Assembly (NCBI RefSeq): GCF_003545765.1
Contig: NZ_QXIO01000005.1
Coordinates: forward strand, 248,001-312,000
Origin: Colwellia sp. RSH04
GTDB lineage: Bacteria > Pseudomonadota > Gammaproteobacteria > Enterobacterales > Alteromonadaceae
DNA length: 64,000 nt
Reading direction: 5' to 3'
The number at the start of each line of letters is the position of its first letter. The first letter of the stretch is position 1. A program made the translations under genes and the position numbers. Under the pieces are notes generated by a model. The model was given only the letters and a program-made list of their open reading frames with translations, was not told the origin of the DNA and ran no database searches. This document shows, piece by piece, positions 1 through 9,232 of the stretch.

Positions 1-1092
1 TATGAAAAAGCGATTGCTATTAATCCGATGCAAGTAGCTGCGCATTTTGCTTTATCTGGGTTAGGTCAGATAACTTCGCAAAGTAATCATATTGACCGTT
101 TATTAACACTAAAGCGTCAGCCATTAAACGCTGATGAACAGTTATATATTGGGCATGCTCTGGCAAAAGAATATGAAGAGATAAATGATTATGATCAGGC
201 GTTTTATAGTTTACTGTATGCTAAAAAGGCCAAAAGTAAGCAAGTAGGCTCTACTCGTTCTCGAGATAAAAAAATGTTTAATCAGCTTTATCAGTATATT
301 GACTCGGGTCGACTAGAACAGAAAAAGGGGGTTGTTGATGACTCGCCAATATTTATTGTGGGTATGCCTAGAACCGGCACTACTGTCGTTGAGCGAATGT
401 TAACCCGTCATGAAGAAGTTCACTCAGCAGGCGAACTCCATGATTTTCCTTTGTTAACCAAACAATTGAGTGAAGAAAATAGCCCACACTTACTAAATGA
501 TGATGTTTTACGTGCAGCAGAGCGCATAAATTATGAACTATTAGGCAAAACATACATTCAAAAGGCAAAGTCAGTTGCTAATTGCCCATCGAAGTTTGTC
601 GATAAATTGCCATTAAATGTGCTTTACACGCAACTAATTTTGACTGCATTACCGAATGCTAAAATTATTTGTTTAGAAAGAGAACCTTTAGATACCATTA
701 TGAGTAATTTTAGGCAACTATTTGCGTCAAACTATTCTTTGTATCACCACAGCTTAGATATCAATGACTTATGCCGTTTTTATATGCAGTTCAAAAAGCT
801 AATATCAATATATCAAAATAAATACCCTAATAACTTCATCAAAATAAGCTATGAGCGACTCGTTGAATCACCTCGTGTTGTTGGAGAGGAGGTATTTAAT
901 TTTTGTGATTTATCTTGGCAAGATGATTATGCATTAATTGAGAACAATCATCGCCCTGTTGACACTGCTAGTGCTATTCAAGTAAGACAGCCTATAGTAA
1001 GTAGTAATATTGGCAACTGGAAGCATTATAAAAATCACCTTGAAGAAATAAAGAACTCTTTACTTACTGAGAATTATAACCTTAATAAATAA
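1..1092 (+). CDS. TPR-sulfotransferase family protein, 5' end missing
   Basis: The reading frame is already open at base 1 and the first residues (YEKAIAINP) are the end of a tetratricopeptide repeat, so the true start lies upstream. The main domain is a sulfotransferase of the Sulfotransfer_3 kind: the motif GMPRTGTT near bases 361-384 is the 5'-phosphosulfate loop that binds PAPS, and a Leu-Glu-Arg-Glu-Pro-Leu-Asp stretch near bases 673-695 fits the 3'-phosphate region. Such TPR-sulfotransferase fusions are common in marine gammaproteobacteria; the acceptor substrate is unknown. A family A repeat starts in its stop codon. Confidence 0.8.
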   Translation, partial: YEKAIAINPMQVAAHFALSGLGQITSQSNHIDRLLTLKRQPLNADEQLYIGHALAKEYEEINDYDQAFYSLLYAKKAKSKQVGSTRSRDKKMFNQLYQYIDSGRLEQKKGVVDDSPIFIVGMPRTGTTVVERMLTRHEEVHSAGELHDFPLLTKQLSEENSPHLLNDDVLRAAERINYELLGKTYIQKAKSVANCPSKFVDKLPLNVLYTQLILTALPNAKIICLEREPLDTIMSNFRQLFASNYSLYHHSLDINDLCRFYMQFKKLISIYQNKYPNNFIKISYERLVESPRVVGEEVFNFCDLSWQDDYALIENNHRPVDTASAIQVRQPIVSSNIGNWKHYKNHLEEIKNSLLTENYNLNK

Positions 1093-1140
1093 TACCATTC
1101 TGCATAAAGAAGTAACCTTATAGAATGACATAGGCGAGGT
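1092..1140 (+). repeat. family A interspersed repeat, truncated copy
   Basis: It begins ATACCATTCTGCATAAAGAA and shares the core 'cataaagaagtaacc...atagaa.gaca' with copies at 21072, 22365, 43230 (reverse) and 57207. It directly abuts the stop codon of the sulfotransferase gene and lacks the right end of the longer copies. Confidence 0.6.
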
Positions 1141-1196
1141 TTAAAGGCTTATATTTCATTGGTTTACAGGCATAAGTCAAAGGCTCAATTTAATAA

Positions 1197-2099
1197 ATGA
1201 ATATAGAAACAAAGTGGTTGAAAGATTTTATCGTATTATCTGAAACGTTAAATTTTTCAAGAGCATCAAAATTAAGGTTTGTTACTCAACCAGCTTTTAG
1301 TCGTCGAATTAAAGCGTTAGAGAGTAATATAAACTGTGAGCTATTTAATCGAGGCACACACCCCGTTGCGTTAACAGAAAAAGGTTTGGCATTTAAAGCA
1401 ATTGCTTCAAAAATGTTAACTGAGCTTGAAGAGGGCATTTCGCGATTAAATGAAAATAATCATTGTTCCTTACCCATAAAATTTGCCACTACTCATACTT
1501 TATCTACCGGGATATTCCCCCTTATTGCTCAACATTTATCGGGTTTTGAACCGAATGTTTCTACGGAATTAAAAATTGCTGACTCTGATGATTGCATTGA
1601 CATGTTAGCGAACAACACTTGTGACTTTCTTCTCTCTTTTAGTGACCCTGAATTAGAGGTAAAGAAAAAAGATTCGCTTTTTATTGGAAAAGTTAGGCTG
1701 CTACCTGTTTGTATTCCTAATAAAGAAGGCGAACCACTGCACAACTTAACTCAGAGTAGTCACTCAATACCGTATTTAGCCTATCAAGCTAATATTTACT
1801 TAGGAAGAGTGGTAAATAATTTAATTGCTAATAATTTGATGAAAGTTAATGTAGTAAAAAGGTTAGAGTCATCCATGGCTGATAACTTAAAAATGATGGC
1901 AATTAAAGGTGTTGGTATCGCTTGGATACCTGAATATAGTATTCAAGAAGCCCTTAAAGATAAATCTTTGGTTATTTGTGGTGATAAAGAATGGCAACCA
2001 GAGTTAGAAGTAAGGATTTATAAAGCGAATAAACTTTCTGTATTACAGCAAAAGCTTTGGGACTATTTAGCAAGTAAAATAACACCACAACAGCATTAA
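1197..2099 (+). CDS. LysR-family transcriptional regulator, HypT/YjiE-like
   Basis: A 300-residue LysR-type regulator. The N-terminal winged helix-turn-helix (about residues 5-65) holds TQPAFSRRIKALE, the usual LysR recognition region, followed by a periplasmic-binding-like effector domain. The opening NIETKWLKDF, the block AFSRRIKALE and the late block GIAWIPEYSIQE resemble Escherichia coli HypT (YjiE), the hypochlorite-responsive regulator, as I remember it. That places it in the subfamily but does not prove the same signal. It ends immediately beside the convergent GGDEF gene with no spacer. Its target is unknown. Confidence 0.8.
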   Translation: MNIETKWLKDFIVLSETLNFSRASKLRFVTQPAFSRRIKALESNINCELFNRGTHPVALTEKGLAFKAIASKMLTELEEGISRLNENNHCSLPIKFATTHTLSTGIFPLIAQHLSGFEPNVSTELKIADSDDCIDMLANNTCDFLLSFSDPELEVKKKDSLFIGKVRLLPVCIPNKEGEPLHNLTQSSHSIPYLAYQANIYLGRVVNNLIANNLMKVNVVKRLESSMADNLKMMAIKGVGIAWIPEYSIQEALKDKSLVICGDKEWQPELEVRIYKANKLSVLQQKLWDYLASKITPQQH

Positions 2100-4970
2100 T
2101 TAAGCATGATAATAACAAAAAGCTAGTTTATCTTTTTTACATTGGTACATAGCCTGATCAGCTTGTTTAATTAATTCTTCTCCTGAAATATCCGTGTTTG
2201 GTTTATAAATGCTAACGCCGATACTACTACCATAACTGATCGACTTTTCGTCGTGTATAAATGCTTGTTTAAAGCCTGATTGTATTCTTTGTATTGCTAA
2301 AGAAATATCATTTTCAGTGTTAATGTTATCAAGTAAAAGAATAAACTCATCACCTGACTGGCGAGCAAAAAAGTCTTTGTCTCTAATTGATTGATTGATT
2401 GTTTTTGCAACATGTATAAGTAATTTGTCACCTACGTCATGCCCGTAGGTATCATTTATTAATTTAAAACCATTTAAATCAAAAAAGAGTACTGCTACTT
2501 GGTATTGCTCACTTGATGCTTTTTTTAGTTTTACATTTAATTCATTGATTAAATAATCTCGATTAGGTAAGCCTGTTAAAGCATCATGGGTGGCTTTAAT
2601 CGTCATCTTGTTTAATCGCTTTTGGTGAGAAAAAATAAAACGAAATATTATCGTGAGTAATATAAGGCTATAAAATAACTTAGCGATAGTTGTTAACCAA
2701 AATGGTGGCGGTATATCCAAGTTGATTTCAAGTAGGTCATTATTTAAAACATTATCTGAATTGGTGGCTCTTACTCTTAAGGTATATTGATCGTAAGGTA
2801 GGTTACTTAACATGATGGTGCTTTGTTCTAAAGACTGCCAAACGGCTTGGCCTGGTAATAATTGGTATTCATATTTGATAGATTCTGGCGATAAAAACTC
2901 TAATGCGCTTAAGCTAAAAGAGTAAAAGCTATCATCTGGGGTAATTGTAATGTCATTATAACTATTTAATTGAGGGTATTTTCTATCGGCGACTTGTACA
3001 GAAGAGAGTTTAAGCGCAGGGAATGTTTTTTGTTCACTAATTGATGTCGTCGTAAAATAAACTAAACCTTCATTACCACCCAACAAAATCGTGTTATCTT
3101 GATTCGGGTTAGAAGCGTTATCATTAAACTCCATGTCTAGCCAATGGAATAGACTGGTAAATAATGTCACTTTAAAATCGTTTGGTGAAACGTTAAAGAC
3201 AGATTTTCTTCCGGTAACCCAAACATTATTATCTAAGTCGATAGAAAGTGATTTAACGGTATTCTCTGGTAATGAGTTCTCAGACGAAAGATGCTTTATG
3301 ATGTGCCATTGTGAATCTTTATTAGCTAGTACATAAAGCCCGTTACTTAATGTTGCGACCCAAAGCTGATTATCTAATAGTCTCATTGCGGTTATATGAT
3401 AATTAGCAATACGTTCATTCGGTAGTATTTTTTTAACCTTATCTTTAACAACGCTCATCATGCCATATTGACTGGCTACGATATATTCACTTGGACTGTA
3501 TTCAATAATATTTGTTATATAGCCTGATGAGACATTAAGTAAGGTTTCAACAAATTGTTCTTGTTCAATATCAAACTTAGCGAAAGAGCCATTGTAATAA
3601 CCAAGCAACAAGGTGTTGTTTGTTACTTGCATGCTATAAATACTTCTATTTCTAATTCTTTGCTCAGTAAGGTAGGGGTTATCAAAAATTATCGCCTTAT
3701 TTTCTTTAGGTAAAAATTTTATTAACCCTTTATTTGTACCTAGCCAAATCGTATTTTTTTGAGGATATATTGACCAGATAACCGTTCTAGGTAACCCTTT
3801 AGCGTTTTCAGAGCTAGGGTAGGTAGTTAATGTATTTTCAATGATATTAACTTTGTTTAAGCCATCTTCTGTAGCAAACCAAATATCATTATCATCTCTT
3901 GCGACAGACCAAACATGCTTATTAGTAATGTTTTGATATTCACCAATATGTTTAATAACTCTATTTTTGGGATCGGTAACGGATAATCCATTGGTTGTTG
4001 CAACCCACAGTAAGCCAGAATTATCAAAAAATAATTTACTTACATTGTTATAAGGTAGGGTGTAATTTATTTGTGGATGGTAGCCACTTTGAATATTGTG
4101 CTTTGTTTCAGGGGTAAAATGGCTAATCCCATCATAAAAGTAACCTAACCACAATCCGCTATCTCTTTTAGCTAAAGACCAAATACTTTTATTACTAATT
4201 GCATTATCTTTACCAGAGTAATGTTCGATAACCTTATGTGTGTTTGTGTCAATTTTTAATAGACCGTCTTGCGAAGTGGCTAGCCACAGTGAAGACTCTT
4301 CAAGCAAACCATCATAGACTTTAAGGTCAGAGTAATTAATTGAAGCGTTATTCTCCAAAGGCAGTGAGGTAAAAGTGAATCCTTCTGGATTCATTAATTT
4401 GACTCCCTGCTTACTGGCAATCCAAACCTTATTGGTATCTGACTGCACAATAAATTTAACCGAATGGTCTTTTAGCCCTCGCCAAATTATTTTTTTTTGT
4501 TGATTTAGTACAAAGACACCATGACTGGTACCAAGCCAAATATTCTTTTTATCATCTTGGGTGATGTAAAAAATTATCGGTGCAGGGGTTATATCTTCTA
4601 GCATAATGTTAATAAATTCATTCGCGTCATCATTAAAGAGATTAACGCCATTGCTAGTACCAACCCACAGTTGATTTTTCTCGTCTTCAAATAAGCTAGT
4701 TATATCGTTACTGTTAAGACTATTAGCTTTATTAGGAATATAGAAATAATTAGACATGTTTTGACCATCAAATCGAGTCAAACCACCTTTGGTGCCTATC
4801 CACATGATGCCATTGCTTCTTTGAAATATGGTGTTGATATACACAGAGGGTAAACCGTCTTTTACGCTAAAGCGCCTAAAGTGAAGTTGCTCATTTTCTA
4901 ATGAATAAACTTGCCCTTCAACCAGTTGAGGTATTAACGTTAGTAAAATTAGTATTAATACTCGGCGCAT
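2100..4970 (-). CDS. Beta-propeller sensor diguanylate cyclase (Reg_prop - Y_Y_Y - GGDEF)
   Basis: A 956-residue membrane protein that should make cyclic di-GMP. A signal peptide (residues 1-19) leads into about 700 residues of two-component-regulator propeller repeats, seen as recurring 'LWVGTSNG' or 'IWLGTSHG' blocks, then a Y_Y_Y-like domain and one membrane segment (FWLTTIAKLFYSLILLTIIF). The C-terminal cyclase has THDALTGLPNRD, FFDLNGFKLINDTYGHDVGD and the active-site motif SGDEF. An inhibitory-site RxxD (RDKD) sits exactly five residues before SGDEF, so product inhibition is likely. The periplasmic propeller presumably senses a ligand. It lies 79 bp after an orphan binding protein on the same strand and may work with it. 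Confidence 0.88.
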   Translation of the reverse strand: MRRVLILILLTLIPQLVEGQVYSLENEQLHFRRFSVKDGLPSVYINTIFQRSNGIMWIGTKGGLTRFDGQNMSNYFYIPNKANSLNSNDITSLFEDEKNQLWVGTSNGVNLFNDDANEFINIMLEDITPAPIIFYITQDDKKNIWLGTSHGVFVLNQQKKIIWRGLKDHSVKFIVQSDTNKVWIASKQGVKLMNPEGFTFTSLPLENNASINYSDLKVYDGLLEESSLWLATSQDGLLKIDTNTHKVIEHYSGKDNAISNKSIWSLAKRDSGLWLGYFYDGISHFTPETKHNIQSGYHPQINYTLPYNNVSKLFFDNSGLLWVATTNGLSVTDPKNRVIKHIGEYQNITNKHVWSVARDDNDIWFATEDGLNKVNIIENTLTTYPSSENAKGLPRTVIWSIYPQKNTIWLGTNKGLIKFLPKENKAIIFDNPYLTEQRIRNRSIYSMQVTNNTLLLGYYNGSFAKFDIEQEQFVETLLNVSSGYITNIIEYSPSEYIVASQYGMMSVVKDKVKKILPNERIANYHITAMRLLDNQLWVATLSNGLYVLANKDSQWHIIKHLSSENSLPENTVKSLSIDLDNNVWVTGRKSVFNVSPNDFKVTLFTSLFHWLDMEFNDNASNPNQDNTILLGGNEGLVYFTTTSISEQKTFPALKLSSVQVADRKYPQLNSYNDITITPDDSFYSFSLSALEFLSPESIKYEYQLLPGQAVWQSLEQSTIMLSNLPYDQYTLRVRATNSDNVLNNDLLEINLDIPPPFWLTTIAKLFYSLILLTIIFRFIFSHQKRLNKMTIKATHDALTGLPNRDYLINELNVKLKKASSEQYQVAVLFFDLNGFKLINDTYGHDVGDKLLIHVAKTINQSIRDKDFFARQSGDEFILLLDNINTENDISLAIQRIQSGFKQAFIHDEKSISYGSSIGVSIYKPNTDISGEELIKQADQAMYQCKKDKLAFCYYHA

Positions 4971-5049
4971 AATTTTATATAACCTCTATTACTTGTTTCG
5001 TTAATTGTTTTGTTAATTGTTTATCAATAGCTGTTTTTGCTTTGATAGT

Positions 5050-5778
5050 TTATTCATTGTGCTTTGTTTGTTTTTTGAATATTCCTTGATTAAACGCAGT
5101 TGTTGTGAGTGCGATGATTTCTTGTTGAGATAAATTAAGCTTATTACGCTTACTAAAGCCAAAGTAAGATACATTATCTTTATTATCACTACGCTCAATA
5201 ACCGTGGTTTTTAATTGTGCTTTTTTTAAATCGTTAATAAGTAAGTTTGAAACATTTATTGAAGTGATAATAATATCTATGCGATCTTTTAATATCATCT
5301 CAATACCAATGCGTACACTTTGTACCTCGATTTTATTTAAAGAACTATCTTCATTAAATTTTCTAAAATAAGTGGTGCCTCTGGGAACGCCAATTATCTT
5401 ATCTTGAATACTTTGGTAGTTAATAATGTCTATCTCTTTTTTTGCAATGACAACGAGTTCTTCTTCTATTGTATAAGGGGCATAAAACGCAAAAGCTTCT
5501 CGTTCCTTACTTTTATTTAACCCCGCAATGACATCAACTTGACCATTTTTTAATAGCCTGACACAACGAGCAAAATTGGGTGATGCAACAAACCGTAAGG
5601 TCTTATTTAGCGTTGTCGCAAGCTTTTCTAGCCCAGTGATATGGATGCCATGAGGGGTAGGACCTACAAATTGGTAGGGAGGATAATCATCAATACAAGC
5701 GGTGATATAATCAGTTTTTGCAAAACTAAAAGGAGTAAAAGCGATTATGGATAAAATAAAGATTAACTTAAAGTTCAT
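5050..5778 (-). CDS. Periplasmic solute-binding protein, family 3 (orphan)
   Basis: A 242-residue protein with a signal peptide (cleavage near FSFA-KTD) and a bacterial extracellular solute-binding family 3 fold: 'ACIDDYPPYQF' opens the first lobe, and 'ARCVRLLKNGQVDVIAGLNKSKEREAF' matches the usual ligand-site region. No permease or ATPase gene is nearby, so it is an orphan binding protein. Such proteins in Alteromonadales often act in sensing or scavenging of amino acids. It sits between the cyanophycinase and the propeller-GGDEF gene, all on the minus strand. The ligand cannot be read from the sequence. Confidence 0.8.
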   Translation of the reverse strand: MNFKLIFILSIIAFTPFSFAKTDYITACIDDYPPYQFVGPTPHGIHITGLEKLATTLNKTLRFVASPNFARCVRLLKNGQVDVIAGLNKSKEREAFAFYAPYTIEEELVVIAKKEIDIINYQSIQDKIIGVPRGTTYFRKFNEDSSLNKIEVQSVRIGIEMILKDRIDIIITSINVSNLLINDLKKAQLKTTVIERSDNKDNVSYFGFSKRNKLNLSQQEIIALTTTAFNQGIFKKQTKHNE

Positions 5779-5820
5779 ACTGTTAGTGTAACTGAGGTTT
5801 GCTTAGTTTTCTACAGCAGA

Positions 5821-5842
5821 AAATGGAGCCTTTGAGGCTCCA
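5821..5842 (-). terminator. Hairpin terminator after the cyanophycinase gene
   Basis: TGGAGCC/GGCTCCA stem (7 bp) with a 5-base loop, followed on the minus strand by ATTTTCT. It lies 28 bp past the cyanophycinase stop and before the binding-protein gene. The T tract is short, so termination may be partial. Confidence 0.6.
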
Positions 5843-5869
5843 ATATAAATGACTTATTAATGCTTTAAT

Positions 5870-7264
5870 TTAATAAGGGTTACTTGGGGTGTAAAAGTTA
5901 TTATTATTACCATTAATAGAAATATTCATGGCATCGCCATTATGACTATGAGTGAAAACATTATAACTTTCACCAGAGACAAGCTTCGTTCTTAACACAT
6001 CTAAATAACTGACTGCTTGATTACAACTAAGGGTTTGCCTCTGCGTTTGTGTCGTTTCTCGTAAAACATAAACTTCTCCATATCCATCAACGACACCGTT
6101 TCCGTTACTTGTTAAGAACATTGATGTACCTTCGCTTGCGGCAATAGAGAAAAAGTTACTACTATGATGACCTAACGATACAGTGGCTCTGCCCATACGG
6201 TCTCGCTCTTGAAAGTGAGTGTCTGTCAGTGAATTATTTAACATTGGAATGGAAATAAACCGGTTGCTAAACTGTAAAGTATTATGGCAAAAATTAGTGA
6301 CTACTTCAGAAGAAACAGCACCTTGAACACCATCAGGATCATAAATACTGTTAGCCATTAAAGCCATGCCTGCTGAAGTACCGCCAACAACGCCACCTTT
6401 ATCAAATACATGTTGTATTGCAGTTTGTACTGAAGTGCCATGCCATTGATTAAGATAGTCTGATTGATCTCCCCCTGATATCCAAACAAACTCAGCACTT
6501 CGAATCGCCCAATCTACATAAGGATCATTTGCTTTCGTTCTGGTATCAATAATTAACGTTTCAACAGAATTAGCACTTGTTAACCCCTGAAGGTAGCCAT
6601 TGTATGCATCGGTACCTGATGTACGTAATACAACAATATCACTATTTGTACCAATATGAGGCGCTACTCGATTACTAAAAGCTGAATCTACATCAGAGCC
6701 TCCACCCATAAGCAGTACAGCACCATTATCTTGCGTTAATGAAGAGCAGTTGTCGTTGCTATTTCCAACGATATAAGCTTTGAGTGTTCCTGGTTTGCTT
6801 GGTCTTGATCCATAGCTACAGTCATTAGTTGGCGGTGGTGTAATATCGCCTTCAGGAAAGGTTACATTGAGATCATACCAGCCTGAGCCTTTATAACGAG
6901 TTAACTTTACATAATAAGTACCTGCCGAGGTTGCTTGAAAGCTACCTGTTTCAGGGCGATTATTTGTATCGCCTTGTGCTACAGCTGAGCCACTTTCTTG
7001 ATACAAGTGCCAGTCAAAATCATCTCTACGATGATGATCTAAGGAAATATTGATACTGCCTGCTTGAGAAACTTGAAACTCAAACCAATCGATATCATTT
7101 CTACTTAAATTACCCTCAACGGTTGTATTACTGCAAATACCAGAATTTGCTGAATTTTCGCTATTATTTGATTCTATTTCACTTGTTAAGCATGCATGGC
7201 TATTAGTAGAAATAAAAAGTGAGGCTGTCAGTGATACTGAAAGAATAGTTTTATTGATATTCAT
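5870..7264 (-). CDS. Secreted cyanophycinase-like peptidase (S51) with PPC domain
   Basis: A 464-residue exported enzyme. A signal peptide ends near ISTNSHA (residue 24); residues about 30-135 form a bacterial pre-peptidase C-terminal (PPC) domain (NDIDWFEFQV... GTYYVKLTRY); a Pro-rich linker follows. The S51/cyanophycinase domain spans about residues 180-420, with GAVLLMGGGSDVD, the stretch WISGGDQSDY and the nucleophile elbow GGTSAGMA (serine 297). Family members cut cyanophycin, a poly-Asp backbone with Arg side chains, into beta-Asp-Arg dipeptides. The signal peptide and PPC domain indicate an extracellular form that attacks polymer from other cells. It diverges from aspartate ammonia-lyase and an ArgR-like gene, which fits use of the released amino acids. 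Confidence 0.85.
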   Translation of the reverse strand: MNINKTILSVSLTASLFISTNSHACLTSEIESNNSENSANSGICSNTTVEGNLSRNDIDWFEFQVSQAGSINISLDHHRRDDFDWHLYQESGSAVAQGDTNNRPETGSFQATSAGTYYVKLTRYKGSGWYDLNVTFPEGDITPPPTNDCSYGSRPSKPGTLKAYIVGNSNDNCSSLTQDNGAVLLMGGGSDVDSAFSNRVAPHIGTNSDIVVLRTSGTDAYNGYLQGLTSANSVETLIIDTRTKANDPYVDWAIRSAEFVWISGGDQSDYLNQWHGTSVQTAIQHVFDKGGVVGGTSAGMALMANSIYDPDGVQGAVSSEVVTNFCHNTLQFSNRFISIPMLNNSLTDTHFQERDRMGRATVSLGHHSSNFFSIAASEGTSMFLTSNGNGVVDGYGEVYVLRETTQTQRQTLSCNQAVSYLDVLRTKLVSGESYNVFTHSHNGDAMNISINGNNNNFYTPSNPY

Positions 7265-7345
7265 TGAATTTTTCCTGAATTTATAATTATTGTTATGCCT
7301 ACCCTCGGTTAGGTGGGTATGGATTTATTGATAATTCAGGTGAGG

Positions 7346-7429
7346 TTATTCGTCGAACCACTCGCTTAAGTGGAAATTAACTGAGCATTCTTTGAGATCA
7401 CTTGGGCGTATTACATAGAAATAGTTCAT
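7346..7429 (-). CDS. Possible 27-residue small protein or leader peptide
   Basis: On the minus strand an ATG at 7429 is preceded at 6-nt spacing by AGGAG, the best ribosome binding site in this region. It opens a 27-codon frame starting MNYFYVIRPSD and ending SEWFDE. The stop lies 81 bp before the cyanophycinase start on the same strand. It has one Arg, three Asp-type acids near the end and one Cys. It has no run of a single amino acid as in classical attenuation leaders. I do not recognise it; it may be a small protein, a leader or a chance frame. Confidence 0.4.
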   Translation of the reverse strand: MNYFYVIRPSDLKECSVNFHLSEWFDE

Positions 7430-7642
7430 ATACGTCTCCTAAATGATTATTGAAGTGTTTTTGTTGCAGAACATACTGCAATAACACACTGACACAGATT
7501 GTTTATTTATTCAACAGATCTTGGTTTGGCTCACTTTTTAAGATATTTACAGAGATGTTTTTTGTTTTATTCTTTAAAAATCATTTATTTATTGTGCTTT
7601 TTGTTTTTGCTATTTGGTGTTTAATTCACACAGACCTAACTA

Positions 7643-7663
7643 ATTATGCCAAATTTGCATAAT
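7643..7663. promoter_or_regulatory. Palindromic candidate operator between cyanophycinase and aspA
   Basis: ATTATGC and GCATAAT arms (7 bp, perfect) flank a 7-base AT-rich centre. The site lies 140 bp upstream of the aspA ATG. It resembles the size and AT-rich centre of ArgR boxes but does not match the E. coli consensus well, so the binder is not assigned. The surrounding 7265-7802 intergenic region otherwise holds the 27-residue frame and the family B repeat end. Confidence 0.35.
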
Positions 7664-7740
7664 CTACAGCAGAAATAAGCATTGGAACTAAATACCCTAA
7701 CTCATTATTGTTGCACCATTATTTAACATTAAAGGTGTAT

Positions 7741-7759
7741 AGGAGCTGTTGATCTTTCG
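7741..7759 (+). repeat. Solo end of family B element
   Basis: The 19 bases AGGAGCTGTTGATCTTTCG differ at one position from the reverse complement of the right end of the complete family B element at 46599-46864. No second end is found nearby, so this is a remnant or a solo end. It lies 44-62 bp before the aspA start codon. Confidence 0.6.
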
Positions 7760-7802
7760 AAGTTACATTTTCAGTAAAGTTCAACACGCGCTAAAAAAAG
7801 CG

Positions 7803-9203
7803 ATGGAAAATTTTAGTTACAGACAAGAAAAAGACTTACTTGGCAAAATGGAGATTATAAATACAGCGTATTTTGGTATTCAAACACAAAGAGCGATTAA
7901 TAACTTTGATCTTACAGAAAAAAAGCTAAAGCATTACCCTGAGCTAATTAGGGCTTTGGCTTATATTAAATCAGCCTGTGCTAAAGCCAACAGCAAGCTA
8001 AATGATTTGTCTGAGGTTAAAAGTAAAGCAATATGTACTGCCGCAAATAAAGTGTTATCAGGTGAATACGATCATTCTTTTCCTATTGATATGGTACAAG
8101 GTGGTGCAGGTACTTCAACCAATATGAATATTAATGAAGTCATTGCAAACATTGCACTTGAAGAGTTGGGAATCGAAAAAGGTAATTATCAGCACCTACA
8201 CCCCAACACGGATGTAAACATGTCGCAATCAACTAATGATGTTTACCCAAGTGCTGTTAGGCTAGCGGTGTTATTTAGACAAGAGCCCTTACTGATGGCG
8301 CTAGAAAAATTAGTGCAAGCCTTTTCTGAAAAAGGTGTTCAATTTTGTGGTGTATTAAAGCTTGCCAGAACTCAATTACAAGATGCGGTACCAATGACCT
8401 TAGGCCAAGAATTTAGTGGGTTTGCTAATACGCTAAAGGAAGATATCAAATTATTAAAACAAACCAGTGCACTGTTAACAGAAATTAATATTGGAGGTAC
8501 TGCTGTTGGCACCGGTATTAATGCGAAAGAAAACTTTGGCAAATTAGCCATTGAAACACTGTCTGAATTAACAAAGTTGAACTTTACTCAAGCCAGTGAC
8601 CTTATTGAAGCAAGTTCAGATATGGGAGCGTTTGTTATTTACTCAGCGGTTTTAAAACGTTTAGCTTTAAAGTTATCAAAAATTTCGAATGATTTAAGGC
8701 TTTTGAGTATGGGGCCTCGAGCGGGTATTGGAGAAATATCACTACCCAGTAAACAACCCGGTAGCTCTATTATGCCAGGCAAAGTGAACCCTGTTATTCC
8801 TGAAGCGGTAAGTCAGTGCAGTTATCAAGTGATTGGCAATGATATGGCAATAACAATGGCGGCAGAAGCAGGCCAATTACAGTTAAACGCAATGGAACCA
8901 TTAATTACAGTAAACCTACTTGATTCAATGAACATATTAACTAAATCAATGCGTATGTTTAAAGTACATTGTGTCGACGGTATTAAAGCAAATAAAAGCC
9001 GTTGCAGTGATCTGCTTGAGCAAAGCTTAGGGTTAGTCACGGCACTAAACCCTTATTTAGGTTATGAAATGTCTACTGTAGTCGCAGAGCGAGCGCTAGC
9101 AGGAGGTGAATCAGTGATTGATATTATCAAAAAAGAAAAATTACTCACCCCAGAGCAGTTAAGTACCATCTTAAATATAGAAAAAATGACACAACCAATA
9201 TAA
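7803..9203 (+). CDS. aspA: Aspartate ammonia-lyase (aspartase)
   Basis: A 466-residue member of the fumarase/aspartase superfamily. The family signature GSSIMPGKVNPVIPE is present, with the flexible catalytic serine loop, as are STNMNINEV and SQSTNDVYPS. The start region (EKDLLGKMEI...AYFGIQTQRA) follows the AspA pattern rather than that of fumarase. The reaction is L-aspartate to fumarate plus ammonia in the cytosol. The frame can be extended to a TTG at 7749, but that stretch lies in a repeat end, so the ATG at 7803 is preferred. An ArgR-family gene follows after 29 bp. With the divergent cyanophycinase it suggests degradation of Asp released from cyanophycin. Confidence 0.88.
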   Translation: MENFSYRQEKDLLGKMEIINTAYFGIQTQRAINNFDLTEKKLKHYPELIRALAYIKSACAKANSKLNDLSEVKSKAICTAANKVLSGEYDHSFPIDMVQGGAGTSTNMNINEVIANIALEELGIEKGNYQHLHPNTDVNMSQSTNDVYPSAVRLAVLFRQEPLLMALEKLVQAFSEKGVQFCGVLKLARTQLQDAVPMTLGQEFSGFANTLKEDIKLLKQTSALLTEINIGGTAVGTGINAKENFGKLAIETLSELTKLNFTQASDLIEASSDMGAFVIYSAVLKRLALKLSKISNDLRLLSMGPRAGIGEISLPSKQPGSSIMPGKVNPVIPEAVSQCSYQVIGNDMAITMAAEAGQLQLNAMEPLITVNLLDSMNILTKSMRMFKVHCVDGIKANKSRCSDLLEQSLGLVTALNPYLGYEMSTVVAERALAGGESVIDIIKKEKLLTPEQLSTILNIEKMTQPI

Positions 9204-9232
9204 AAGTATGCATCAGTAAGAGGAAAAGAGTA

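Noticed and set aside
7450..7662. A 70-codon plus-strand frame between the cyanophycinase and aspA.
   Set aside because: It starts at a TTG without a ribosome site, is Phe-rich as expected from T-rich DNA, and overlaps the likely regulatory gap.
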